Assembly: GCA_018139225.1 (NCBI GenBank)
Contig: JAGSNX010000002.1
Coordinates: 434,001-498,000, forward strand
Direction of reading: 5' to 3'
Source: Microvirga sp. SRT01
GTDB lineage: Bacteria > Pseudomonadota > Alphaproteobacteria > Sphingomonadales > Sphingomonadaceae
Length of the DNA: 64,000 nt
Shown here: one piece after another, positions 47,609 through 56,227 of the stretch
Position numbering within the stretch: position 1 is the stretch's first letter
Layout of the letters: each line of letters starts with the position of its first letter
The notes under the pieces: model-generated
The model's input: the letters and a program-made list of their open reading frames with translations, nothing else
Databases searched by the model: none
What the model was told of the DNA's origin: nothing
Translations under genes and position numbers: made by a program

Positions 47609-48013
47609 TCAGATCAAACCCAACTCCGCCAGCTTCCCGATCAACTCCGCCGGCATCGCCTCCACACCCATCCCGTCGCCACCCAGATCGACGGGCGCAT
47701 CCGCCGCCTCCAGATAGCGCCAGCCCTGATGCGCCCGCTTGGGCCGCGCCTGCACCAGCACCAGTGGCGGCGCGAGGAATATGGCGACGCGACCCCCCTC
47801 CGCCTCACCGAACCCGGTGATCGCGGACCGTGCGACCAGTTGGTGCTTCAAGATCCAGAACAGCGACCCCGCACCCGCCACCTCCTCGTGCCGCTTGGGC
47901 AGATAGCGTGTCGTCAGGAACAGCTGCCCCTCCGCCGCGCGCAGGGCGAGACGTTCGGAAAGATGCTCGACGCTGGCCGCGCCGAACGCCACTTTGGTCA
48001 AATGAAGCGCCAT
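47609..48013 (-). CDS. DUF1489 family protein
   Basis: A 134-aa protein. MALHLTKVAFGAASVEHLSERLA, FLTTRYLPKRHEEVAGAGSLFWILKHQLVARSAITGF and LEAADAPVDLGG follow the alphaproteobacterial DUF1489 pattern. Function is unknown. It is convergent with the GIN-domain genes and 41 bases downstream of mgtE on the same strand, so the two may be co-transcribed. Confidence 0.88.
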   Translation of the reverse strand: MALHLTKVAFGAASVEHLSERLALRAAEGQLFLTTRYLPKRHEEVAGAGSLFWILKHQLVARSAITGFGEAEGGRVAIFLAPPLVLVQARPKRAHQGWRYLEAADAPVDLGGDGMGVEAMPAELIGKLAELGLI

Positions 48014-48054
48014 CGGAGGCTGCCATGTGGGTCACACTCGCAGGCGCCGCAAGC

Positions 48055-49458
48055 CTATCCGTGCAGGCCCCACAAGGTCGCAAGGCCCAGAAACGCAAAG
48101 AAACCCATCGTGTCCGTCAACGTCGTCACGAACACTGCGGACGACACCGCCGGATCGACGTTGAAGCGGTCGAGCGTCACTGGCACCAGCACCCCGCCCA
48201 GACCCGCGGTCAGGTTGTTGATGACCATCGCCGACCCAATGACCAGCGCCAGATCGCCGCGCCCGAAGATCAGGAACGTGCCGACCCCGATCAACAGCCC
48301 CAGCATCGCACCATTCGCCGCCGCGATGCGCAGTTCGCGCAGCACCATCCATCGGGTATTCGAATTCGTCAGCTGATTGGTCGCGATCGCGCGCACCACC
48401 ACGGCCAGCGTTTGCGTGCCCGCATTGCCGCCCATCCCCGACACGATCGGCATCAGCACCGCGAGCAGCGCAAAGGTCGCGATCGTGCCCTCGAACAGCT
48501 TCACCACGCTGGCGGCGAACATCGCCGTCGCCAGGTTCACGACCAGCCATGTCAGCCGCGTCTTCACCGTCAGCCGGATCGGTTCGTTGATGTCGCCGTC
48601 GCCCGCACCCGACAGGCGCAGCACGTCCTCGCCCGCTTCCTGCTGGATGATGTGAACGACGTCGTCGACGGTGATCATACCGACCAGCCGCCCCGACCCG
48701 TCGGTGACCGCGGCGGAGATCAGCGCATATTTCTGGAACCGGAGCGCGACCTCTTCCTGATCCATGTCGACCGGGATCAGCGTCTGCTCGCGGCTCATCA
48801 CGTCGCCCACCGGCACCCAGTGCGGCGTGCGCAAAATCCACGACAGCGCGCACGTGCCGATCGGGCGATGCCCCGGATCGACGACGAACACTTCCCAGAA
48901 ATCGGTGGTCAGGTCCTCCTGCTTGCGCAGATAGGTGATGACGTCGCCGACGGTCCAATGCTCCGGCACCGCGACCAGATCGCGCTGCATCAGGCGACCG
49001 GCGGATTCCTCCGGATAGGACAGCGCCTCCTCGATCGCGGCGCGATCGTCCGGTTCCATCGCGCGGAGCACTGCGCGCTGCCCGTCCTCGTCCATGTCCT
49101 CGATGATCGCGACGGCGTCGTCGGTATCGAGTTCGGACGCGATATCCGCGACCTCGTGCGGCTCCAGCGCATCGATCAGGTCCTCGCGGACGTAATCGTT
49201 CATCTCCGCGAACACGTCCGCGTCGAGCAGGTCGGTGACCGCGCGGGCGAGGGCGGTACGGTCCTCCTGCGGCGTCAGTTCGAACAGGTCGGCGATATCG
49301 GCCGGGTGCAGCGGCTCGACCAGCGTGCGCGCTTCCTCGTCGTCGCCCGCCTCGACCGCGTCGAGCACCGCCCTGACGAATGCGGGCCGCAGCCGGTCGT
49401 CCTCGTCCAGCTCGTCCAGTTCTTCGGTCGGCGCTTCGGGAAGCTCGTTTTCGCTCAT
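48055..49458 (-). CDS. mgtE: MgtE magnesium transporter
   Basis: A 467-aa protein from ATG 49458. The acidic N-terminus leads to the MgtE N domain (LHPADIADLFELTPQEDRTALARAV). Two CBS domains follow (SYPEESAGRLMQRDLVAVPEHWTVGDVITYL; VGDVMSREQTLIPVDMDQEEVALRFQKYALISAAV). The five-helix channel domain has VLMPIVSGMGGNAGTQTLAVVVRAIA, the family signature. It is a Mg2+-gated dimer in the inner membrane. Confidence 0.94.
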   Translation of the reverse strand: MSENELPEAPTEELDELDEDDRLRPAFVRAVLDAVEAGDDEEARTLVEPLHPADIADLFELTPQEDRTALARAVTDLLDADVFAEMNDYVREDLIDALEPHEVADIASELDTDDAVAIIEDMDEDGQRAVLRAMEPDDRAAIEEALSYPEESAGRLMQRDLVAVPEHWTVGDVITYLRKQEDLTTDFWEVFVVDPGHRPIGTCALSWILRTPHWVPVGDVMSREQTLIPVDMDQEEVALRFQKYALISAAVTDGSGRLVGMITVDDVVHIIQQEAGEDVLRLSGAGDGDINEPIRLTVKTRLTWLVVNLATAMFAASVVKLFEGTIATFALLAVLMPIVSGMGGNAGTQTLAVVVRAIATNQLTNSNTRWMVLRELRIAAANGAMLGLLIGVGTFLIFGRGDLALVIGSAMVINNLTAGLGGVLVPVTLDRFNVDPAVSSAVFVTTLTDTMGFFAFLGLATLWGLHG

Positions 49459-49577
49459 CGCCGGCTCCCTCTTGGCATGGTCTGATCGCGGCGCCTGCTC
49501 CCTATCGCGGCGCAGCGCGATTTGCCAGCGGCGCACTCCCTCCCTATCTGCCGCTCGACCAATCTGGAGTGGACGAC

Positions 49578-50039
49578 ATGACCGATACCCCGACTGCGGA
49601 GACGCTGACCCTGACGCTGGAGGGCGGCGACGTCACGATCAAGCTGCGTCCCGACCTCGCGCCCGAGCACGTCAAGCGCATCACCGAGCTGGCGAACGAC
49701 GGCTTCTACGACGGCGTCGTGTTCCACCGCGTCATCCCGGGCTTCATGGCGCAGGGCGGCGATCCGACCGGCACCGGCATGCACGGCTCCGACAAGCCCA
49801 ACCTGAAGGCGGAGTTCAACAAGGAACCGCACGTCCGCGGCATCTGCTCGATGGCGCGCACCAACGATCCCAATACGGCGAACAGCCAGTTCTTCATCGT
49901 CTTCGACGACGCCCGCTTCCTCGACGGCCAGTACACCGTCTGGGGTCAGGTTACCGACGGCATGGAACTGATCGACGCGCTGCCCAAGGGCGAACCCCCC
50001 CGCCAGCCCGGCAAGATCGTCAAGGCGCGCGTGGCGTAA
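49578..50039 (+). CDS. Cyclophilin-type peptidyl-prolyl isomerase
   Basis: A 153-aa protein from ATG 49578 with GGAG upstream. FYDGVVFHRVIPGFMAQGGDPTGTG and CSMARTNDPNTANSQFFIVFDDARFLDGQYTVWGQV are the cyclophilin signatures, with catalytic Arg in FHRVIPGF. There is no signal peptide, so it is cytoplasmic. It is divergent from mgtE. A perfect 16-bp hairpin (50058-50092) behind it probably terminates it. Confidence 0.94.
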   Translation: MTDTPTAETLTLTLEGGDVTIKLRPDLAPEHVKRITELANDGFYDGVVFHRVIPGFMAQGGDPTGTGMHGSDKPNLKAEFNKEPHVRGICSMARTNDPNTANSQFFIVFDDARFLDGQYTVWGQVTDGMELIDALPKGEPPRQPGKIVKARVA

Positions 50040-50057
50040 CTTTCGAAAATGTCCGCA

Positions 50058-50092
50058 CCCTCTTCCCCTCCCTGCAAGGGAGGGGAAGAGGG
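50058..50092 (+). repeat. Dispersed CCCTCCC palindrome, copy 1 of 3 (terminator-like)
   Basis: CCCTCTTCCCCTCCCT (50058-50073) pairs perfectly with AGGGAGGGGAAGAGGG (50077-50092), a 16-bp stem with a three-base loop, 19 bases after the cyclophilin stop. Shorter copies lie at 50487-50507 and 50550-50568, on the other side of the DUF559 remnant, and a related one at 54384-54399. Confidence 0.75.
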
Positions 50093-50131
50093 TGGGAAGA
50101 CGCCCGCAAAACGCGCTGTAGTCTGCGACCA

Positions 50132-50579
50132 AGATGCAGCGCTTCCCGCCCGAACTTACGCGCAACGCCCGCGATCTCAGAACCGACCAACCCCGGCAGA
50201 ACGGCGCCTCTGGCAAGCCCTCCGGTCCCACCATCCACGCTTCACGCGACAGTTGGTAGTAGACCGCTTCATCATCGACATAGTCTGCCGCAGTCTGAAA
50301 CTCGGCATCGAACTCGACGGCGGGCACCACGGCTTGCAGATCGAACGAGACGAAGCCCGCGCCGCCTATCTGGCCGCGAAAGGCTGGACGATCCTCCGCT
50401 TCTGGAACACCGACGTCCTGCACAACCTCGACGGCGTCGTCTCCACCATCTCACAAACGGTACAGTGTACCGCAACCCACCCCCAACCCCTCCCTTGCAG
50501 GGAGGGGAGCAGGAGAATTTCAACTTCTGAGGAGTGGACTGCTCGTTTCCCCTCCCTGAAAGGGAGGGCCCGGGGGTAG
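50132..50579 (+). pseudogene. DUF559 (endonuclease-like) gene, frameshifted
   Basis: From ATG 50132 the frame gives MQRFPPELTRNARDLRTDQ, the usual DUF559 start. The rest of the family pattern (TPAERRLWQALRSHHPRFTRQ, ELDGGHHGLQIERDEARAAYLAAKGWTILRFWNTDVLHNLDGV) is in another frame. The break is near 50,190, where one base appears missing in CCAACCCCGG. The DUF559 domain has a restriction-endonuclease-like fold of the Vsr/MutH type. The second frame continues into a dispersed palindrome, so its end is also eroded. Confidence 0.8.
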
Positions 50580-50617
50580 GTCGACGCCCGCGAAACGGCT
50601 CGGAGCTGCCCAGCCCC

Positions 50618-51499
50618 TCAAGCCCCCAAAGTCTTCACCAACCAGTCATGAAACAGCCGCACCGGCTTCGACTGCAACGCCCGCGGCCGGCAGACGAACC
50701 AGTAGCTGTACGGGCTCTCCACCTCGATATCGAACAGCCGCACCAGCCGCGGATCGTTCGCATCCTCGAAGTGGCTCTCCAGCATGAACGCGATGCCGAG
50801 CCCTTGCGCCGCCGCCTCCAGCATCAACTGCCCCGAATCGAAATGATCGACCGCCTGCGGTTCGATCTCCTCCAGCCCGGCGGCGTTGCGCCACGCGGTG
50901 AAGGTGTCGGGCATGTCGCGGTGGATCAAAGCGGTCAACGTCGCGACCTGCGCCGGATCGACCACCGGGTTCGGTCCCTCCAGCAAGGTGCGCGATCCGA
51001 TGACGTACACCTTGTTGTGATCCAGCCGCTTCCCATACAGCGAGGGATCGATGTCGCGCGCCAGTGCGATCACGGCGTCCAGCCCGTCACCCAGCCGCGC
51101 GATGCCGTGCGCCGCCGTATCGATGTCGAGATGCAGTTCGGGATGCGTCGCGCGCAGGTCGCCCAGCCGCGGGAACAGCCGCTGCGACGCGAATAGCGGC
51201 AGAATGCCCAGCCGCAGCCTCAGCACTTCGGTCCCACTCGTCATCGCCTCGACCGCGTCGGACAGCTGGTCCAGCACCGGCGCGATTTGCTGCAGCAGCC
51301 GCTCGCCATCGGCATTGGCGACCATCGCCTGATGCCGCCGCGCGAACAGCGGCTTGCCGATGAACCGTTCCAGCGACTGCACGCGGCGGCTCAGCGCCGG
51401 TGCCGACAGCGCCAGTTCCTCCGCGGCAGCCTTGATCGATCCCAGGCGCGCGACCTGCACGAACGCCTCGATCGCGCCCAACGGGGGCAGCCTGCGCAT
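50618..51499 (-). CDS. LysR-family transcriptional regulator
   Basis: A 293-aa protein. The winged helix-turn-helix is MRRLPPLGAIEAFVQVARLGSIKAAAEELALSAPALSRRVQSLERFIGKPLF (GcvA-like), followed by the substrate-binding domain (LRLGILPLFASQRLFPRLGDLRATHPELHL; LDAVIALARDIDPSLYGKRL). The effector is unknown. It is divergent from the candidate small RNA and the CDC48-like gene, so it may act on one of them, as LysR regulators often control a divergent neighbour. Confidence 0.92.
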   Translation of the reverse strand: MRRLPPLGAIEAFVQVARLGSIKAAAEELALSAPALSRRVQSLERFIGKPLFARRHQAMVANADGERLLQQIAPVLDQLSDAVEAMTSGTEVLRLRLGILPLFASQRLFPRLGDLRATHPELHLDIDTAAHGIARLGDGLDAVIALARDIDPSLYGKRLDHNKVYVIGSRTLLEGPNPVVDPAQVATLTALIHRDMPDTFTAWRNAAGLEEIEPQAVDHFDSGQLMLEAAAQGLGIAFMLESHFEDANDPRLVRLFDIEVESPYSYWFVCRPRALQSKPVRLFHDWLVKTLGA

Positions 51500-51559
51500 C
51501 CCGTCCTCTCCCGCTTCTTATGTTAGCGATACCGCGAATTGCATAGAACGCAATCGTAG

Positions 51560-51674
51560 CGGAGTATTTCGCACTTGCAACATGGCTCGCTGCGACGCAA
51601 AAAGACCGTGCCTTTCAGGCATCCTCTCCTAAAAACTTTCAAGGGGTCGGACTTTCGGGTCCGGCCCTTTTTTT
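51560..51674 (+). ncRNA. Candidate small RNA ending in strong intrinsic terminator
   Basis: The 284-bp gap between lysR and the CDC48-like gene carries a strong terminator (51644-51674) with no upstream gene on that strand to serve. About 85 bases before it, TTGCAT (51539) lies upstream of a weak TATTTC. The interval includes TGCC-TTTCA-GGCA and a pyrimidine-rich single-stranded CATCCTCTCCT, a typical pairing segment near the ribosome-site complement. A 15-codon frame also fits here (ATG 51581), so a leader peptide is the other option. Start position is a guess. Confidence 0.45.
51644..51674 (+). terminator. Intrinsic terminator, orphan
   Basis: GGGTCGGAC (51644-51652) pairs with GTCCGGCCC (51659-51667), one G-T pair included, with loop TTTCGG and seven Ts (51668-51674). 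It is the best intrinsic terminator in the host part, yet no gene ends before it on the plus strand. Confidence 0.88.
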
Positions 51675-51783
51675 CGTCGCGTGGGGTTGCCCCGCCCCTA
51701 ACCGCGCTGGAACCGGCTTCCTACCTCACGCGCTTGCCGTTCGAAAGGAATCGGCCAGATGGACCGCGTGGAAGGAAGCAGGA

Positions 51784-54057
51784 ATGGCCGATAGCGAAAC
51801 CCCGACGCGCAAGATTCAGGTGGCGAACAGCCGCCCGGAGGATTCCGGCCGTGGCCTCGCTCACCTGCCGCGTGCGCTGATGGCGGCGCTGGGCGTGGGC
51901 GAGGGCGACGTGATCGAGATCGTCGGCAAGCAATCGACTCCCGCCCGCGCGGTCGGCCCCTATCCCGAGGACGAGGGACTGGAGGTGCTTCGCATCGACG
52001 GTCTCCAGCGCGCGAACGCCGGCGTCGGCTCGGGGGATTTCGTAGAGGTGCGCCGCGCCGAGTCGAAGCCGGCGACTCGCGTCGTCTTCGCACCGGCACA
52101 GGCGAACCTGCGCCTCCAGGGCTCCGGTGCGGCGCTCCAGCGCACCTTCCTCGGTCGCCCCTTCTGCCAGGGCGATGTCGTCGCGACCGCGGGGCATCAG
52201 CGTGTCTCGGACATGCCACCGACCGTGCAGCGCTTCATGAACGCGCCCGCGTTCGCGTTGCAGGAAATCCGCCTCATCGTCGTGTCCGCCAGCCCCAAGG
52301 GCGTCGTCCACATCGACGAGAATACCGAAATTGAACTACGCCCCGAATATGAGGAGCCGCAGGCCGCGCGCCGCGCCGACGTGACCTATGACGATATCGG
52401 CGGCATGGCCGCGACGATCGACCAGCTGCGCGAAATGGTCGAACTGCCGCTCCGCTACCCCGAATTGTTCGAGCGCCTCGGCGTCGAGCCGCCCAAGGGC
52501 GTGCTGCTCCACGGACCGCCCGGCACCGGCAAGACGCGCCTAGCCCGCGCTGTTGCGAACGAATCCGACGCGCAGTTCTTCCTGATCAACGGTCCGGAGA
52601 TCATGGGCTCCGCTTACGGCGAGTCCGAGTCGCGGCTGCGCGACATTTTCGAGGAAGCGACCAAGGCTGCGCCGTCGATCGTCTTCATCGACGAGATCGA
52701 CTCCATCGCCCCGAAGCGCGGTCAGGTGCAGGGTGAGGCCGAGAAGCGCCTTGTCGCCCAGTTGCTGACGCTGATGGACGGGCTGGAGGCACGTGCGAAC
52801 CTCGTCGTCATCGCCGCCACCAACCGGCCGGAGGCGATCGACGAGGCGCTGCGGCGTCCGGGGCGCTTCGACCGAGAGATCGTCGTCGGCGTCCCCGACG
52901 AACGCGGCCGGCGTGAAATCCTCGGCATCCACGCGCGCGGCATGCCGCTGGGCGACCGCGTCGACCTCGATGAGCTGGCGCGCACCACCTATGGGTTCGT
53001 CGGCGCCGACATCGCCGCGCTGGCGCGGGAAGCCGCGATCGAGGCGGTCCGCCGCATCATGCCGCGCCTGAATCTGGAGGAGCGGACAATCCCCGCCGAG
53101 GTGCTCGACACGCTGTCGGTGACGCGCGAGGATTTTCTGGAGGCGTTGAAGCGCGTCCAGCCGTCGGCGATGCGCGAGGTTATGGTGCAGGCCCCGAATG
53201 TCCGCTGGGAGGATGTCGGCGGCCTCGATGCCGCGCAGGAACGGCTGAAAGAAGGCGTCGAACTGCCGCTGAAGGACCCGGACGCGTTCCGCCGGCTCGG
53301 CATCCGTCCGGCCAAGGGCTTCCTGCTCTATGGTCCTCCCGGCACCGGCAAGACCCTGCTCGCGAAGGCGGTCGCGCGTGAGGCACAAGCCAACTTCATC
53401 GCCACCAAATCGTCGGACCTGCTGAGCAAATGGTACGGTGAAAGCGAGCAGCAGATCGCTCGCTTGTTTGCCCGCGCGCGTCAGGTCGCGCCGACCGTGA
53501 TCTTCATCGACGAACTCGACAGCCTCGTGCCCGCGCGTGGATCGGGCGGTGGCGAGCCGCAGGTGACGGAGCGCGTGGTCAACACCATCCTCGCCGAGAT
53601 GGACGGGCTGGAGGAATTGCAGTCGGTCGTCGTGATCGGCGCGACCAACCGGCCCAACCTCGTCGATCCCGCGCTGCTGCGACCCGGTCGGTTCGACGAG
53701 CTGATCTATGTCGGCGTGCCCAGCGAGGCCGGGCGCGAGCGCATCCTCGGTATCCAGACCGGCAAGATGCCGCTGGCGTCGGACGTCGATCTCGCCTCCA
53801 TCGCGCGCCGCACCGACCGCTTCACCGGCGCCGATCTGGAGGACGTCACCCGCCGCGCCGGCCTGATTGCGCTCCGCCGTTCCCGCACCGCGACGGAGGT
53901 CACGATGGCCGACTTCGAGGGCGCATTGGCGGAGGCGCGGGCGAGCGTCACCCCTGAAATGGAACGCGACTACGAACAGATCGCCGCGCGCCTGAAGCAG
54001 GATGCGGCCGCGATCCAGCCGGTCGGCTTCGCCTTCCCGAGCGCGGCGCGGGGGTAG
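51784..54057 (+). CDS. CDC48/p97-like AAA+ ATPase
   Basis: A 757-aa protein with an N domain (about 1-190, double-psi-barrel style: [14 protein letters not shown] and [14 protein letters not shown]) and two AAA domains. D1 has GPPGTGKT (244-251) and [16 protein letters not shown]2 has GPPGTGKT at about 517 and [15 protein letters not shown]. Length and order match archaeal/eukaryotic CDC48, an unfoldase that extracts proteins from complexes. Bacterial copies occur in sphingomonads and some others, and their substrates are not known. It may be co-regulated with the divergent LysR gene. Confidence 0.93.
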   Translation: MADSETPTRKIQVANSRPEDSGRGLAHLPRALMAALGVGEGDVIEIVGKQSTPARAVGPYPEDEGLEVLRIDGLQRANAGVGSGDFVEVRRAESKPATRVVFAPAQANLRLQGSGAALQRTFLGRPFCQGDVVATAGHQRVSDMPPTVQRFMNAPAFALQEIRLIVVSASPKGVVHIDENTEIELRPEYEEPQAARRADVTYDDIGGMAATIDQLREMVELPLRYPELFERLGVEPPKGVLLHGPPGTGKTRLARAVANESDAQFFLINGPEIMGSAYGESESRLRDIFEEATKAAPSIVFIDEIDSIAPKRGQVQGEAEKRLVAQLLTLMDGLEARANLVVIAATNRPEAIDEALRRPGRFDREIVVGVPDERGRREILGIHARGMPLGDRVDLDELARTTYGFVGADIAALAREAAIEAVRRIMPRLNLEERTIPAEVLDTLSVTREDFLEALKRVQPSAMREVMVQAPNVRWEDVGGLDAAQERLKEGVELPLKDPDAFRRLGIRPAKGFLLYGPPGTGKTLLAKAVAREAQANFIATKSSDLLSKWYGESEQQIARLFARARQVAPTVIFIDELDSLVPARGSGGGEPQVTERVVNTILAEMDGLEELQSVVVIGATNRPNLVDPALLRPGRFDELIYVGVPSEAGRERILGIQTGKMPLASDVDLASIARRTDRFTGADLEDVTRRAGLIALRRSRTATEVTMADFEGALAEARASVTPEMERDYEQIAARLKQDAAAIQPVGFAFPSAARG

Positions 54058-54255
54058 GGGGCTTTCGCTTGCGGGGGACGGGTGGCGGCCAATACTGACC
54101 AAACGCCCGGACCGCGCGCGCAACTGACCGTCGATCGACCCCGGCGAACGCCGGGGGTAGTCGCCACGTAGACAGTGGCACTCACAAAGCTTGCCACGAC
54201 TGGGCCCCGGCCTGTGCCGAGGAAGTGCAGGAAAAAGAGCTATTTACCTTAGATT

Positions 54256-54334
54256 CCGTCATTGCGAGCGGAGCGAAGCAATCCAGGAGCCGCGCAGGAC
54301 GCGCTGGATTGCTTCGCTCCGCTCGCAATGACGG
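54256..54334. repeat. 31-bp perfect inverted repeat
   Basis: The left arm 54256-54286 and the right arm 54304-54334 are exact reverse complements, with a 17-base loop. The core is ATTGCGAGCGGAGCGAAGC, a dispersed element common in alpha- and gammaproteobacterial intergenic DNA. It lies between converging genes, where it could terminate from both sides. Confidence 0.85.
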
Positions 54335-54383
54335 CTCGGTGGTTGGTTGAGCCCGGACCAAGCGCCATAAACCAACTCCACCT

Positions 54384-54412
54384 CTCCCCTTCAGGGGAGG
54401 GGCCGGGGGTGG
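54384..54412. repeat. CTCCCCT palindrome
   Basis: CTCCCCT (54384-54390) pairs with AGGGGAG (54393-54399), followed by a G-rich GGGCCGGGGGTGGGG tail. It is the same family as the copies around 50 kb. It lies about 65 bases beyond the tldD stop. Confidence 0.7.
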
Positions 54413-54476
54413 GGCGGTGCCACGAGCAAATGACGCGTGAAGAAGCCGCGCGCATTCCGAAAAACGTGCTCGAAAC

Positions 54477-55898
54477 CTAGGTCGCAGTCCCCCCGACCGT
54501 CAGCCCCTCGACCAGCAGCGTCGGCTGACCGACACCCGCCGGCACGCCCTGACCGCCCTTGCCGCAAACCCCGATACCCTCGTCCAGCGCGAAGTCGTCG
54601 CCGATGCCGGTCACCTTGGTCAGCACGGTCGGACCGTCGCCGATCAGCGTCGCGCCCTTGATCGGCGCGCCCAGTCTGCCGTCCTCGATCATGTACGCCT
54701 CGGTGCAACTGAACACGAACTTGCCCGAGACGATGTCGACCTGTCCGCCGCCGAAGCTCTTGGCGAAGATGCCCCGCTTCACGCGGCTCAGCAGCTCGGC
54801 GGGATCGTCCTTGCCGCCCTTCATGAAGGTGTTGGTCATGCGCGGCATCGGCGCGTGAGCGTAGCTTTCGCGCCGCCCATTGCCCGTCGCGGCCATGCCC
54901 ATCAGCCGCGCGTTCAGCCGGTCCTGCATGTACCCCTTCAGGATACCGTCCTCGATCAGCACCGTTTCGCGCGTCGGCGTTCCCTCGTCGTCGATCGACA
55001 GCGATCCGCGGCGATCGACCAGCGATCCGTCGTCGACTATCGTGATCCCCGGCGCGGCTACCCGCTCACCGAGCCGGCCCGAAAACGCGCTCGTACCCTT
55101 GCGGTTGAAGTCGCCTTCCAGCCCGTGGCCGATCGCCTCGTGCAGCAGCACCCCCGGCCAGCCCGGCCCAAGCAGCACCGTCATCTCACCCGCCGGCGCG
55201 GCGACCGCGTCGAGGTTGACCAGCGCCTGCGCCAGCGCCTCGTCGATGCCGCGGTTCCACGTCGCATCCTCGAACAGGCGGTCGTACAGATAGCGCCCGC
55301 CGATCCCGAACGTCCCCGTCTCGCGCCGGCCATTCTGCTCGACCACGATCTGGATATTCAGCCGCACCAGCGGCCGCACGTCGGTCGCGACGAAACCATC
55401 CGGCCGAACGATTTCGACCACGCTCCACGATCCCGACAGCCCGACCGACACCTGCGCCACGCGCGGATCGCGCGCGCGCGCGGCGGCGTCGATCGTCTGG
55501 CACAGGTTCACCTTGTCGGCGAAAGGGATCAGGTCGAGCGGGTCGGCGTCGGTGTACAGATGCCGGTTGTTGCCCTGCGGCGGCGGTGCCTTGGCCGCTG
55601 CGGACGGATCGATCAGCGCCATCGTCTGCGCCGCGCGCTTGATCGCCGCCTCGCTCACCTCGTTGGCGTGAGCGAACGCCGTCGTCTCGCCCGACACCGC
55701 GCGCAGGCCGAAGCCCGCATTGGTGTCGTAGCTCGCGGTCTTCAGCCGCCCGTCATCGAACCCGAACGCCTCCGACTTGCGATACTGGAGGTAGAGTTCG
55801 CCGTCGTCCGCCTTGCCCAGCGCATCGGCCGCCAGCGTCTGCGCGGCCTCCGGAGCGAGATCGCGGTACAGGAAGGAGCGGGGATCGAGATATACCAT
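54477..55898 (-). CDS. tldD: Metalloprotease TldD
   Basis: A 473-aa protein. The zinc motif HEAIGHGLEGD (about residues 255-265) and the conserved GVPAGVGQPTLLVEGLTVGG end are diagnostic of TldD. It forms a heterodimer with PmbA/TldE, which is not in this window, and cuts unfolded peptides such as microcin precursors or CcdA. The cytoplasmic location is supported by the absence of a signal peptide. Confidence 0.95.
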   Translation of the reverse strand: MVYLDPRSFLYRDLAPEAAQTLAADALGKADDGELYLQYRKSEAFGFDDGRLKTASYDTNAGFGLRAVSGETTAFAHANEVSEAAIKRAAQTMALIDPSAAAKAPPPQGNNRHLYTDADPLDLIPFADKVNLCQTIDAAARARDPRVAQVSVGLSGSWSVVEIVRPDGFVATDVRPLVRLNIQIVVEQNGRRETGTFGIGGRYLYDRLFEDATWNRGIDEALAQALVNLDAVAAPAGEMTVLLGPGWPGVLLHEAIGHGLEGDFNRKGTSAFSGRLGERVAAPGITIVDDGSLVDRRGSLSIDDEGTPTRETVLIEDGILKGYMQDRLNARLMGMAATGNGRRESYAHAPMPRMTNTFMKGGKDDPAELLSRVKRGIFAKSFGGGQVDIVSGKFVFSCTEAYMIEDGRLGAPIKGATLIGDGPTVLTKVTGIGDDFALDEGIGVCGKGGQGVPAGVGQPTLLVEGLTVGGTAT

Positions 55899-55938
55899 AC
55901 CGGCAATATAGGCACCGGTTCGCGAACGTCCATGCGGT

Positions 55939-56169
55939 TCAGGCGCTGCCCTCGGTCACGTCGGGCAGGCTCGCCTGATCGACGCCGTCCGCCGGCCCGC
56001 CGATCAGCACGAAACGCCGGTCGCAATAGCCGCAGTCGACGTAACCGAGTTCGTCGATCTGCAACCACACGCGCGGATGGCCCAGCGCGGCGCCGCCGGG
56101 GATGTCGGCAGCACCGTCGCAGGCGACGCGGGGCTGGCTGGTGCGGGTGACTTCTAGCGGCGGGGTCAT
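55939..56169 (-). CDS. Zinc-finger protein (zf-CHCC / NUFS6-like)
   Basis: A 76-aa protein from ATG 56169. It has Cys in RVACDG, His in GHPRVWLQID and Cys-x2-Cys in VDCGYCDRRFVLIGG, the zinc ligands of the NDUFS6-like zf-CHCC domain. It lies 40 bases upstream of tldD on the same strand. Alphaproteobacterial relatives are thought to be linked to respiratory complex I. Confidence 0.9.
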   Translation of the reverse strand: MTPPLEVTRTSQPRVACDGAADIPGGAALGHPRVWLQIDELGYVDCGYCDRRFVLIGGPADGVDQASLPDVTEGSA

Positions 56170-56227
56170 ACGGTCCGAATAGCAAGGAGCATTGTGGCGA
56201 GGCAAGCCGAAGCCTAACGGGATTCGC

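Larger units (their letters stand above)
54058..54476. other. Gene-free stretch of 419 bases filled with palindromes
   Basis: It contains CCCCGGCG-AA-CGCCGGGG (about 54,139-54,157), the 31-bp perfect inverted repeat at 54,256-54,334 and the CTCCCCT palindrome at 54,384-54,399. No open frame, RNA or promoter is convincing. The stretch lies between converging genes (CDC48-like and tldD). Confidence 0.7.
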
